A stretch of DNA of 64,000 bases. Origin: Haladaptatus pallidirubidus. GTDB taxonomy: Archaea; Halobacteriota; Halobacteria; Halobacteriales; Haladaptataceae. The notes below the pieces were generated by a model. It did not search any database. It was given only the letters and a program-made list of their open reading frames with translations, and had not been told where the DNA came from. Positions 18,352 through 27,119 of this stretch are shown piece after piece (the stretch's first letter is position 1; every line of letters starts with the position of its first letter). The position numbers were made by a program, and so were the translations under genes. The stretch is taken from positions 1 through 64,000 of the forward strand of contig NZ_CP085307.1 of the NCBI RefSeq assembly GCF_020700235.1. The letters are read 5' to 3'.

Positions 18352-19365
18352 CTACACGCACTTGTCCTGCAGGAGCGAACGGACGCTTTCGGCGACGGAT
18401 CGCTCGGGACGCCAGCCAAGCTCACGGCGAGTGCGAGCCGTGTTGACGTCGAAGGTTTCGACGAGCGTCTCGTCGGGTCGCGGGTTCTCGACGAGCGACA
18501 TCTCGACGTCCCAGCCAGTCTCTTCGGCGGCGATCGACTGGACGAGTTCCGCGATCTCTAAGACGCTCATGTCCTCGTCACCGGCGATCTCGTACACCTC
18601 GGCACCCGTCTTCTCGCGGTCGAGGTCGTCGAGCAACCGTTCTGCGCTCTTTACGTACGCCTGGGCCACGTCGTCGACGTGGATGTAGTTCCGCGACTGC
18701 GTCCCCGGCTCGTACACGGTCAACTCTTGACCTTTGGCCACTCGATTGACAAAGAAGTTGATGACGGTTCCCTTGGAGACAGTTCGCCCGTCAACCTCGT
18801 GTTCGCCATAGAGATTCGACTTCAGGTAGCAGTGGGCTGGGAAGGCACCGTCGGCCATGTCGGCGACAGTGTGTTCGCCGATGAGCTTCGTTCGACCATA
18901 CCAGTTCAGTGGGTCGCGCGGGTGATCGACCGTGATTGGAAACTCCGTGGGATCGCCGAGGACGGCCATACTGAACGGGAAGACGAGCGCGGCGCCGGTC
19001 TTCCGACAGAACCAGGCGACGTTGTTCGTCCCGCCGACGTTCACCTCGTAGGCAAGGTTCTGACGCTCCTCGCAGTCCTGGACGCCGGTGATCGCCGCGA
19101 GATGGAGGACGACGTCCGCGCCGTCGAGAAACGACTCTAGCCGGCCGCGATCGCGCAGATCCACGTGTTCGATCTCGACGCCCCCAGCCCGCCGGACGTC
19201 GCCAAGCCAGAAGTTATCCATCGCGGTCACCGTCCAGTCGGGGTGGGCTGCCGCGAGGTGGTACAGGACGCGGCTCCCGATGTATCCCGCAGCGCCGGTA
19301 ACTGCAATCGTCGGCGTCTTTTCGCCAGCAGTTCTCTCACCCGTCGGCGCATCGTCGTCAATCAT
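18352..19365 (-). CDS. NAD-dependent sugar-nucleotide epimerase/dehydratase
   Basis: 337 residues of the extended SDR type. The NAD-binding GAAGYIGS is at about 24-31, then VVLHLAAITGVQDCEE and the catalytic YGRTK around 150-170, with a C-terminal sugar-nucleotide region (NYIHVDDVAQAY). Start overlaps the preceding gene's stop by four bases (19362-19365), so it is the last gene of a tight minus-strand operon with a second epimerase, an SQD1-like enzyme, a phosphodiesterase-like enzyme and a flippase. Substrate not determinable; probably UDP- or dTDP-hexose. Confidence 0.87.
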   Translation of the reverse strand: MIDDDAPTGERTAGEKTPTIAVTGAAGYIGSRVLYHLAAAHPDWTVTAMDNFWLGDVRRAGGVEIEHVDLRDRGRLESFLDGADVVLHLAAITGVQDCEERQNLAYEVNVGGTNNVAWFCRKTGAALVFPFSMAVLGDPTEFPITVDHPRDPLNWYGRTKLIGEHTVADMADGAFPAHCYLKSNLYGEHEVDGRTVSKGTVINFFVNRVAKGQELTVYEPGTQSRNYIHVDDVAQAYVKSAERLLDDLDREKTGAEVYEIAGDEDMSVLEIAELVQSIAAEETGWDVEMSLVENPRPDETLVETFDVNTARTRRELGWRPERSVAESVRSLLQDKCV

Positions 19366-20384
19366 TCGCCACCACCGCCGCTGAACTGCCCCGAACCCAG
19401 TCCGTCGGCTCCGAATCCTGCCGTCGTCGGCGACGACTCGGCGGTGCGTTCCTGGAATCGCCGCGCGAGATCGACGATCCCACTTCGGACTGACTGCTTT
19501 GGTTCGAAACCGGTCTCGCCGAGGCGGTCGAAGTTCACGTGATATGAGGGTCCTGGCTGTTTCTCCCCGAGGTAGGTGACGTCGACCGACTGATCGAGCT
19601 CCTCCCGAACGATCTCGGCGATTTCGGCGATGCGGTAGTTCTCCTCGTTACTTCCGACGTTGTATACCGTCTTGGGCCACCGCTCGGGGTGTCGAGCGGC
19701 ACAGCTGTACGCCCGCGCAGCGTCGCGCACGTGGATGAAGGGCCGCCAGTTACTCCCGTCGCCGTAGACAGTGAGCGGCCGGTTTGTGAGCGCCCGGAAA
19801 ACGAAGTGGTTGACGACGAGGTTAAACCGGACACCTGGAGCGTACCCGTAGTTGGTGCTCATTCGGAGCACGGTACCGTCGAACCCGTAGGTCTCGGTCG
19901 CCTCCGCGAGGAGCCGTTCGGCCCGAAGCTTCGATTCCGCGTACGGGTTCAGCGGTTCGGCGTCCGTCTCCTCGTCCAGATGTCTGCTCATTGTCCGACC
20001 GTAGTTGTTGCAGGAGGATGCGAAGACGACCGTCTCGACGTCGAGTTTCCCGGAGGCGGTGAGAACGTTCTCCGTGCCGCCGTAATTGACCGCGAACGTC
20101 TCCTCGCGGCGGTTGTGCGTATTGTCAGCGCCAGTTATCGCCGCCAGGTGGATCACTGCGTCAACGCCGCGCATCGCGCTCTCGACCGACCCATACTTGC
20201 GGACATCGCCGCGCTGGAACGAGAGCGCGGCGTCCCCACCGAGACCGGTTCTGACGAGGTTACGTGGCGACCCCCCTTCGAGGGAGTCGAACACCGTCAC
20301 TTGTTCGACCACCTCCGCAGAGAGCAGTTGTGGGACGAGAACGCTACCAATGTATCCGCAGCCACCGGTCACTAAAACGTGCAT
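19362..20384 (-). CDS. NAD-dependent sugar-nucleotide epimerase/dehydratase
   Basis: 340 residues. Starts MHVLVTGGCGYIGSVLVPQLL with the GxxGxxG motif at 7-13, then DAVIHLAAITGADNTH, the active-site SSCNNYG and PYAESKLRAE, and NWRPFIHVRDAARAY. These are typical of UDP-glucose 4-epimerase/GDP-mannose dehydratase relatives. Two bases separate it from the upstream SQD1-like gene and it overlaps the downstream epimerase. It likely supplies an activated hexose for the glycan made by this cluster. Confidence 0.87.
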   Translation of the reverse strand: MHVLVTGGCGYIGSVLVPQLLSAEVVEQVTVFDSLEGGSPRNLVRTGLGGDAALSFQRGDVRKYGSVESAMRGVDAVIHLAAITGADNTHNRREETFAVNYGGTENVLTASGKLDVETVVFASSCNNYGRTMSRHLDEETDAEPLNPYAESKLRAERLLAEATETYGFDGTVLRMSTNYGYAPGVRFNLVVNHFVFRALTNRPLTVYGDGSNWRPFIHVRDAARAYSCAARHPERWPKTVYNVGSNEENYRIAEIAEIVREELDQSVDVTYLGEKQPGPSYHVNFDRLGETGFEPKQSVRSGIVDLARRFQERTAESSPTTAGFGADGLGSGQFSGGGGE

Positions 20385-20386
20385 GG

Positions 20387-21553
20387 TCAGTCGTCGGCGA
20401 GAACGCCCGGCAGGAAGCGATCTTCGTGAGTTTCGATTGTGTCCTCGTGGCGGGTGAGCGTCTCGAAGATGTCGCGGACACCCTCCTCGAACGACTGCGC
20501 CTGCTCACCGATGAGGGATGTGTACCGGTCGTTTTCTATCTCCATCTCGTGGGTTTCGTCCTCCTCGCGGGGGTTCTCGAAGTGTTCGACCTCAACGTCG
20601 TAGCCATACTCGCGGCCGACCTCGGCGATCGTGTCGGCGATTTCGACGATGGAGATGGCCCGCGTTACCTGGTTGTATACCGTGAGACCCTCCTCGTCAT
20701 TCGCGTCGGTCGCCAGCTGCACAAGTCCCTCGACGGCATCTTCGAGGCTAACGAAGGGTTTACGCTGTTCCCCTTTTCCATAGACCGTGACGGGGTAGCC
20801 CGCGACTGCCTGTGCGCAGAAGCGGTGGGTGACGGTTCCGAAGTAGTAGTCAAAGTCAAACCGCGTCTTCAGGCGGTCGCTGGCCCGCGTCTCCTCAGTC
20901 TCGGTGCCGTAGACGATCGCCGTCCGGACGTCGCTGATCGGGATGTCAAACTGCTGGTGGGCGAGTCGCATGTTCGCTGCGTCGTGGCTTTTCGTCAAGT
21001 GGTACCACGACCCGGCCATCGCCGGGAACGGCACATCGTCTTCCTGTCCCCGGTGGCGCATCTTCGCGCCGCCCTCCGGAATCGGGAAGTCCGGCGCGCC
21101 GTAGACGCCGGTGGTTGTCGTCTCTACAAAGTGCGTGTCGGTGAGATCCGCCTCCTCGAGGCCCCACAACAGATTGCGGGTCGCCTGGAGGTTGTTGTCT
21201 TGGGTGTAGTTTGCGCGGTCACCGTCGATCTGGGAGTACGGAGCGGAGGGTTGCGCCGCGGTATGAATCACCGTCGAAGGCTCGTGCACCTGGAGGAGCC
21301 GGTCGACGAACGCCTTGTCCGTGAGGTCGCCTTCGACGAACGAGAGGTTTCCAAGGTCGTGGACGTCCCGGGCGGCTGCCAGCCGCTCGTCAGCGTCGGC
21401 GATCGGCACGGCGGACGTCGAACCGATCTCCTCGACCCACCCTCGGCGGGCGAAGTTGTCGACAAGCACGACGCGAGTCTCGCCGCGGGCAGCGATGCGG
21501 AGACTGGTCGGCCAACCGAGATAGCCATCGGCACCGGTGACAAGAACTGTCAT
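20387..21553 (-). CDS. UDP-sulfoquinovose synthase-like (SQD1/Agl3 family)
   Basis: 388 residues from ATG 21553 (MTVLVTGADGYLGWPTSL); the frame is open further upstream but not coding-like. Signatures shared with plant SQD1 and Sulfolobus Agl3 are GDGY-G-W-type cofactor loop (ADGYLGW), QPSAPYSQIDGDRANYTQ, TTTTGVYGAPDFPIPEGG, the YHLTKSHDAAN catalytic segment and GTVTHRFCAQAVAGYPVTVYG. SQD1 converts UDP-glucose plus sulfite to UDP-sulfoquinovose. This suggests that the neighbouring cluster builds a sulfonated glycan or lipid. The family match is strong; the exact product is inferred. Confidence 0.82.
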   Translation of the reverse strand: MTVLVTGADGYLGWPTSLRIAARGETRVVLVDNFARRGWVEEIGSTSAVPIADADERLAAARDVHDLGNLSFVEGDLTDKAFVDRLLQVHEPSTVIHTAAQPSAPYSQIDGDRANYTQDNNLQATRNLLWGLEEADLTDTHFVETTTTGVYGAPDFPIPEGGAKMRHRGQEDDVPFPAMAGSWYHLTKSHDAANMRLAHQQFDIPISDVRTAIVYGTETEETRASDRLKTRFDFDYYFGTVTHRFCAQAVAGYPVTVYGKGEQRKPFVSLEDAVEGLVQLATDANDEEGLTVYNQVTRAISIVEIADTIAEVGREYGYDVEVEHFENPREEDETHEMEIENDRYTSLIGEQAQSFEEGVRDIFETLTRHEDTIETHEDRFLPGVLADD

Positions 21554-21620
21554 AATGCGTTGGGTACACCCCCCTATTACTAATAACCGTTCATTAACGA
21601 GGGTGGTAATGAGAGTTCGT

Positions 21621-23165
21621 TTACTCCATGTACCCGAGCCGTTTGAGCCGGTCGGAGACCTCACCAGCCGCATGCCGACCGTCGGCTGCGTCGACGGCGA
21701 TCGGTTCTCGGTGCTCCCACGACGGCTCGTCAGAGAGTATCGGGAGAACCTCGCCGCGCATGTCTGTCGGGACGTCACAACCAGCGCTTACCAACAGCGT
21801 GGGCGCGAGGTCGAGGATGCTGATCCGGTCGATCTCCCCCTGTGCGTCGAACGAGGGGCCACTGGCGAGGAAGATGCCACTCCGCGTGTTCTCCGCTGCC
21901 CAGCGATCCGGTTCAGTCCGAATTCGACCGCCGCCAATGCCGTCGTTGACGTGGACGCCGGGGCGCTGATCCACGACGACCTCAGGGCCCTCGGTGATGT
22001 AGGGACCGGTGTAGACGTCCTCACCGCGGTAGACCCCCGCGAACAGACGCCCCTCGTCGTCCGCGGCCACTCGGAGGTCGGCTATCAGTGCCTGGCGCAC
22101 CGACTCGACGTTGAAAACGGGATTGAGGTAGATCGGCCCCTGCGAGCTTGCGACGGCTTTCGTCCGGTCGAGGTTGATTGCCTCCAGCTTCCGCCCGCGC
22201 TTGAGCCCCGCCTGCTGGGGCACCAGTTGCTGGAGTCGCTCTGGAACCGTCTTCGCAAGCAGGTCGACGGCACCGGCGCGCTTTGCAAGTCGCAGCGCGT
22301 TTTCCCGGGTGAGGCCGAACGGGCGGAGGTAGTCTTCGAGGGTCTGCTCCCGCGTCTGGTAGCCGTTTTCGGCCAGCCATTCGTTGATGTAGAACTCCGT
22401 CGTCGTCGACGCACTCCCATGGTCGGACATCAATACGAGATCCGTGTCCTCCAGATCCGTGAGCCGGCCGAGCCACTCGTCAATCCTCCGCCAGCCGCGT
22501 CGCGTCGGTTCATCGTCCCAGAAGAAGTGGTGGAGGACGTTGATGTAGAACAGCGTCAGGTGCAGAAAGTCGAGGTCGCGCTCCTCGAACAGTGAGAGGG
22601 CGGCCTCGAAGCGGGCATCGAACAGGTCGAGGATTGCCTCGACCTCCGCGCCGCGCTCGTCGTTCGACGAGAGCAGCGGATCTGGGTGGACGCGGTAGTT
22701 GAATCGTTCTTCGAGCTCGTCGGCGAGCGCCGCCGGCGCTGTGTAGCCGGAGTTGATCGAGCGGTACTCGCCCTCGACCGCATCCGGGCCGCCACTCACG
22801 ACGAATCCGTCGATCTCGCGTGGAGGGTACATCGTCGGCATGTTGACGACACCGGCGGTTCGACCCTTGTCATTGAGATAGTCCCAAATCTCGGCAGTGT
22901 GGAAGTCGCCGCCGTTTGTGACCTTGATCCGGCCCTCGGCCAAATCGACGTGCTCGAACCAGAAAACGCCGAAGCCGCCCGGATCTTTCCCCGACGAGTA
23001 ACACTTCCAATTCGGAAATGTTACCGGCGGCAGACAACTCTGACTCTCCGCCCACGTCCCGTCCTCACGAAGCGCCGCTAGATTGGGCAGTTCTCCCGCC
23101 TCGATCCAGGGATCAAGCAGTCGCCAGCTGGCACCATCGAGACCAAGGACGAACGTTCGCGTCAT
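21621..23165 (-). CDS. Alkaline-phosphatase-superfamily phosphodiesterase/nucleotide pyrophosphatase
   Basis: 514 residues. N terminus MTRTFVLGLDGASWRLLD has the first metal Asp (D10); the probable nucleophile is Thr49 in LPPVTFPNWKC; LTLFYINVLHHFFW and LVLMSDHGS supply the other metal ligands; DMRGEVLPILSDEP is close to the C terminus. No signal peptide, so cytoplasmic. Type I phosphodiesterases of this kind are common in archaeal glycan clusters, where they may process nucleotide sugars or transfer phospho-groups. Second gene of the five-gene minus-strand operon (68 bp to the SQD1-like gene). Confidence 0.85.
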   Translation of the reverse strand: MTRTFVLGLDGASWRLLDPWIEAGELPNLAALREDGTWAESQSCLPPVTFPNWKCYSSGKDPGGFGVFWFEHVDLAEGRIKVTNGGDFHTAEIWDYLNDKGRTAGVVNMPTMYPPREIDGFVVSGGPDAVEGEYRSINSGYTAPAALADELEERFNYRVHPDPLLSSNDERGAEVEAILDLFDARFEAALSLFEERDLDFLHLTLFYINVLHHFFWDDEPTRRGWRRIDEWLGRLTDLEDTDLVLMSDHGSASTTTEFYINEWLAENGYQTREQTLEDYLRPFGLTRENALRLAKRAGAVDLLAKTVPERLQQLVPQQAGLKRGRKLEAINLDRTKAVASSQGPIYLNPVFNVESVRQALIADLRVAADDEGRLFAGVYRGEDVYTGPYITEGPEVVVDQRPGVHVNDGIGGGRIRTEPDRWAAENTRSGIFLASGPSFDAQGEIDRISILDLAPTLLVSAGCDVPTDMRGEVLPILSDEPSWEHREPIAVDAADGRHAAGEVSDRLKRLGYME

Positions 23166-23309
23166 ACTCTCTGTTGCTCGGCCAGGCCAAATAGATCCTT
23201 CTACCTTGGTCGATCCATCACCTCGGCCGATCTTTTATCCTCATAGAGCCCTTATCTTGGTTGATTCTTTCACTTCCGACGGATCCGAACAGCCTCCGCC
23301 CGCGACGGC

Positions 23310-24344
23310 TCACTCCTGATCCGAGAGAACCGACGAGACATCCAGGCGCATCGCCGGAACCCACCCAGCGAACGCCGGGAGGTAAACACCGAGGAACCGG
23401 TCGATGAGGATCGTCGGCGCAGCGACAGCCGCGGGGACGCCGAGTGCGGCCAACACGAGCGTCGCCGACGCCTCCGCTACGCCGACGCCGCCCGGCGTCA
23501 GTGGGAGCAGCGTGACGGTGTAAGCCGTGATGAGCGCGACAGGGAGCAACACCGGCGACGAGAATCCTACGCCCGCCGCGTCGAGCAGCAACCACGTCCT
23601 GACGCCCGGGACGACCATCATCGCGAACGTCCACCCGCTGGCGTAGAGCGCGATCGTAGAGTAGTCGGTGGCCAGTCGCTCGAAGGTGTCGGCGGCGTCC
23701 GCGCCAAAGTTCGGGAGCGCCCCGAAGAACCGGTCGGCAAACGAACCGACGAGCGGGATGCGCTCGACGCCGACCCGGTTACGAGCCGTGACGGCTACCC
23801 GGCCGGCCCCCTCTAGCCGGATCCCCATCAGCAGAATTGACGGACCAACGACGAGGTAGAGTGCTGCGGACACGCTGACGGCGATGAGCAGACCCTTTGA
23901 GAAGGAGGAAGCGAAAAGCGCCAGTCCGAACAGCGCCACCGCGCCATTGAGGACCGCGTACAGCGCCGTGTGGAAGCCGGCGACCGGCACGAGTTCGCTC
24001 CAGTCGTACCTGGTGTACTGGCGCAGGACGACCGGCGCAAGCGATCGTCCGGAGACGCGAGAGGGGATCACCTGATTGACGAAGCTAACCGTCAGCGTCG
24101 CCCGCGCCGCCGTCGAGAACGGCGTCCGACGGAGCGCGTTGAGCAGGACGTGCCACATGGCGAATCGGGAGAGCACCTCCAGAACCGTCAGCACGAGGAT
24201 GACCGTGACGGCGATGCGGTTCATCCCACCGATTGTCTCGACGACGCGCCCCCACGCAGCCTGCTGGATAATCCACGCCAGCGCGGCGACGCCCAGTCCG
24301 TAGCGGATGAGCTTCAACAGTTGACGGTAACGGTTGGAACTCAT
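23310..24344 (-). CDS. LPG-synthase-TM/flippase-like membrane protein (UPF0104)
   Basis: 344 residues with about eight TM helices. Recognisable family pieces are SFVNQVIPSRVSGRSLAPVVLRQY and LLPLTPGGVGVAEASATLVL, matching the lysylphosphatidylglycerol-synthase TM domain also present at the C terminus of AglD-type proteins. Likely helps translocate a lipid-linked sugar or lipid across the membrane. It is the first gene of the minus-strand glycan operon and diverges from the sulfatase-like gene at 24581. Confidence 0.83.
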   Translation of the reverse strand: MSSNRYRQLLKLIRYGLGVAALAWIIQQAAWGRVVETIGGMNRIAVTVILVLTVLEVLSRFAMWHVLLNALRRTPFSTAARATLTVSFVNQVIPSRVSGRSLAPVVLRQYTRYDWSELVPVAGFHTALYAVLNGAVALFGLALFASSFSKGLLIAVSVSAALYLVVGPSILLMGIRLEGAGRVAVTARNRVGVERIPLVGSFADRFFGALPNFGADAADTFERLATDYSTIALYASGWTFAMMVVPGVRTWLLLDAAGVGFSSPVLLPVALITAYTVTLLPLTPGGVGVAEASATLVLAALGVPAAVAAPTILIDRFLGVYLPAFAGWVPAMRLDVSSVLSDQE

Positions 24345-24580
24345 GATTGTGAGAGCTTTCGCCCGCGTACCGACGGAGACGGGGCGGGAACCACCACTTG
24401 AAGAGACGGGAGCGAGACTTCCATGTCGTCGTAGGTCACGTACGCAGGCGTCGGTACTTGTTTACTTCGTTGTTTCCTATCTACTTTGTTGTCTCCTGTA
24501 TCGGTGACGATCGGTATCGGTATTGGCGTCGGTCGAACCGCAACGCCTATTCGTCCGTCAGAAGACCTACGAGATGAGTG

Positions 24581-25747
24581 ATGAAGGACATCGTGCTCGT
24601 CACGGCGGACTCCGTCCGCCACGACCACTTCGACTCAATGGAGTTCCTCTCGTCGTTCGACTCCCGAGTGGGCATCACCCCTGCCCACTACACCCGCCCG
24701 AGCCTCGCGGGGCTGCTCTCGTCGAGTCTCGTCTCGGCCCTCCAGTCGAGAGTAGAGGAACGGTCTCTCGCCGAGGTGTTGGCGGCAGAAGGCTACACTT
24801 GTATTGGGTTGACGCCGACGCCGCAGGCGGACGCAGCATTTGGTTTTGACGCCGGCTTCGATGAGTACGAGACGTTCACCGAGGGCGGCGGGGAGAACCC
24901 CTTCAAGAACCGGCGGAGTCGCGTCCGGGAGTATTTCGGTGGGTTCGTCCCCGTCCGCCGGCTCTACCGTCGGCTCGTCCCGATGGAGGCGGTACTCTCC
25001 TCGATCCCGTCCGACGAGGAACTCATCGACGTGGCGATCGAGCGCTTCAACGATACGAGCGGGCCACGGTTCCTCTGGATCCACTTAATGGAGAGCCACC
25101 GACCGTACGGCGTCGGCGACGAGGCCATCCCGAAGGCGCTTGACCGGAAGGCCGGTGCCGCCGGGGATGGCAGACTCTTCTCGACGCCGGCCCCTTCCGA
25201 CGAGGAAATCGAGATGATCGATCGAACCTACCGGGACGCGCTCTCCCGGGTAGACAGACAGATCGAGCGCCTGCTCTCGGATCTCGACGGCGACCCAGCG
25301 TTCGTCTTCACCGCGGATCACGGCGACGAATTCGGCGAGGAGGGCTATTTCTACCACCAGGGGTTCCGCCGTCGCGTCGTCGATCCAATCGTCGAGGTGC
25401 CGCTCGTGTTCTCCGGATTCGATGCCGTCGAGAACGCCGAGGGCGACCGTGACCGGGTGAGCCTGCTTGACGTGGCGCCCACGCTGGCTGAGAGCGTTGG
25501 GGTCGAACCGCCGGTAGGGTGGCATGGAACTTCCATCTCAGAGGGCGGTTCAGAGACGATGATCACGGTCGCCCCGTGGCACGAGAAGGCAACGGTCGGC
25601 ATCAGGAGTGACCTCGGAACGTTGATCGCTCGGGACGCGGACGTCACGCTCGACAGCGGCGGGCGGCGGGCGGAGGCCGAACGGGCCGAGACGTCTGAAG
25701 AGATAGAACGGCGGCTCCGCGAACTCGGCTACGTCGACGCCGGGTGA
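24581..25747 (+). CDS. Sulfatase-like alkaline-phosphatase-superfamily hydrolase/transferase
   Basis: 388 residues from ATG 24581 (a GTG lies one codon earlier). VTADSVRHDHFDSM has the metal Asp10; AHYTRPSLAGLLSS is the sulfatase-type active-site region with Thr in place of the Cys/Ser that would become formylglycine; FTADHGDEFGEEG carries the metal-binding DHG. The Thr suggests a phosphodiester/phosphoglycerol-type enzyme rather than a true sulfatase. No signal or TM segment. It sits divergently between the flippase and the deacetylase genes. Confidence 0.82.
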   Translation: MKDIVLVTADSVRHDHFDSMEFLSSFDSRVGITPAHYTRPSLAGLLSSSLVSALQSRVEERSLAEVLAAEGYTCIGLTPTPQADAAFGFDAGFDEYETFTEGGGENPFKNRRSRVREYFGGFVPVRRLYRRLVPMEAVLSSIPSDEELIDVAIERFNDTSGPRFLWIHLMESHRPYGVGDEAIPKALDRKAGAAGDGRLFSTPAPSDEEIEMIDRTYRDALSRVDRQIERLLSDLDGDPAFVFTADHGDEFGEEGYFYHQGFRRRVVDPIVEVPLVFSGFDAVENAEGDRDRVSLLDVAPTLAESVGVEPPVGWHGTSISEGGSETMITVAPWHEKATVGIRSDLGTLIARDADVTLDSGGRRAEAERAETSEEIERRLRELGYVDAG

Positions 25748-25796
25748 GTCGATCCTGCTCCCGAGACAAATAATCAATTTACTATGACAATCGATT

Positions 25797-26618
25797 TTAA
25801 TACCCTTCGACGACCGATCTGGCGGTGACGAACTCGAATTCCTCGTCAAGTATCGCCGCTAACGCACGCCACATCCACTCCCCGGAGCGCCAGTAGATCC
25901 GGCGTGGGACGCCCGCTATTGTCGGCAGTTCGCAGAACTCCCACGGGTGAACGTAGAGGACGGGCGCGATCCCCCAGCGAGCCAGGAGGCGCATACCAAG
26001 GATCACGTACCCAACGCCGAAAAAGCGGAGCCACGTCCCTGTCAGGGGGAGTCCTATCCCCGGCATGACCGCGACCGGGAGTTCGGCGACGCTCGACGGC
26101 GCGTCCGCGACGAGCTGGTCGGCACCGCAAGGGCGACGCGTCGACCACTCGCCGCCGTACCAGCCGGGGATCTTCCGGCATGGGACGACGCTCGAGTCGT
26201 ACTCGTACCCCGCGTCGGCAAGCAGGTCGAAGTGATCCGGCGGGACGTCAAACGACGGGGCGCGGAACCCCGTCACCGGCGTTCCTGTCGTCCGTTCGAG
26301 CGTCTCACGCGAGCTTCGAAGCTCCGCGCTGCGTTCTTCGGGAGAGATCTTCGAGAGGTGAACGTGGCTGCGGGTATGTGAGGCAATCTCGTGGCCGGCG
26401 TCGGCCGCCCGGGCTACGAGCTTCGGACGACGCTCCGCGACGTCAGAGACGACGAAGAACGTCGCCTCTGCGTCGGCGTTATCGAGCGTGTCAAGGAGGC
26501 CGTCCATGGCCCACGGTCCGATGTCGGGGTCGGCTGTCGTCCCGCGGGCGTTCCGGTAGGCCGGCGTGTGCGAGAAGTACTCAAAGTCGACGGAGATGAC
26601 GGCACGGGGAGGGCTCAT
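25797..26618 (-). CDS. Polysaccharide deacetylase family protein
   Basis: 273 residues from ATG 26618 (the frame is open back to 26699). NodB-type motifs: SVDFEYFSH (Asp11), ASHTRSHVHLS with the metal-binding H81-x3-H85, GFRAPSFD, and a C-terminal LYVHPWEF. The motif-1 form VDFE is like exopolysaccharide-associated deacetylases. Should remove N- or O-acetyl groups from a sugar polymer or lipid-linked sugar. Its gene converges on the sulfatase-like gene, with 49 bp between the stops. Confidence 0.87.
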   Translation of the reverse strand: MSPPRAVISVDFEYFSHTPAYRNARGTTADPDIGPWAMDGLLDTLDNADAEATFFVVSDVAERRPKLVARAADAGHEIASHTRSHVHLSKISPEERSAELRSSRETLERTTGTPVTGFRAPSFDVPPDHFDLLADAGYEYDSSVVPCRKIPGWYGGEWSTRRPCGADQLVADAPSSVAELPVAVMPGIGLPLTGTWLRFFGVGYVILGMRLLARWGIAPVLYVHPWEFCELPTIAGVPRRIYWRSGEWMWRALAAILDEEFEFVTARSVVEGY

Positions 26619-27119
26619 GGCTATACGGAGCGAAGGGCTCGGCTGACGAAAGGATTCCTGCTCACTTACGTCTTCGCCTTCGGTCGCCCGAGAATGCATA
26701 AATCGGACAAGCAGTCAGGCATTAGGACAGAGCATCATCTCGATTTCCCGAATTCGACCCGTCTTCTCAACGGATCTGTACCGGTGTCGCCACGCTAGCC
26801 GAGGCACTCGCGTTGCACGAAGGCAACGGCGAGCCGATCGAGGAGGAAGATGCCTTCCTGCGCGAACTCGGTATTGACCCTGACGAAGCGGACGAACAGA
26901 TGCCGCCGGGGCTTGATGAACAGTGCGTCTCACACCGCGATGATCGTCCTCCTCAGATTGTCTCCACGGCAGTAGCTGGTGATTGCAACAAGAAGGCGAA
27001 GACGCAACGCAACTGTGACCGATCGCTCGTTGTCACCGGCACCCGCAACCCCTGGCAGTATCGCCGGAAAGCCGTAACACATAACTACTGTTCTCGCGCA
27101 TCAACCGTTAACTGAAGCC
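26619..27119. other. Intergenic stretch with coding-like remnant
   Basis: Separates the deacetylase from the glycosyltransferase genes. Its only notable content is the plus-strand open frame from 26762 described separately. Confidence 0.4.
26762..27115 (+). pseudogene. Unidentified acidic coding remnant
   Basis: An open frame with no ATG reading TGVATLAEALALHEGNG, then EPIEEEDAFLRELGIDPDEA and DEQMPPGLDEQ, which has clear haloarchaeal acidic composition, followed by a less convincing tail. A TTG at 26813 is the only plausible start. I do not recognise the family; it may be the tail of a displaced gene. Confidence 0.35.

Noticed and set aside
20264..21583. A 439-codon plus-strand frame opposite the SQD1-like gene
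   Set aside because: Antisense frame in GC-rich DNA; the minus strand has a full family match, whereas this translation has no family features.
21537..22595. A 352-codon plus-strand frame opposite the phosphodiesterase gene
   Set aside because: Shadow of the minus-strand enzyme; high GC at third positions removes stops on the other strand.
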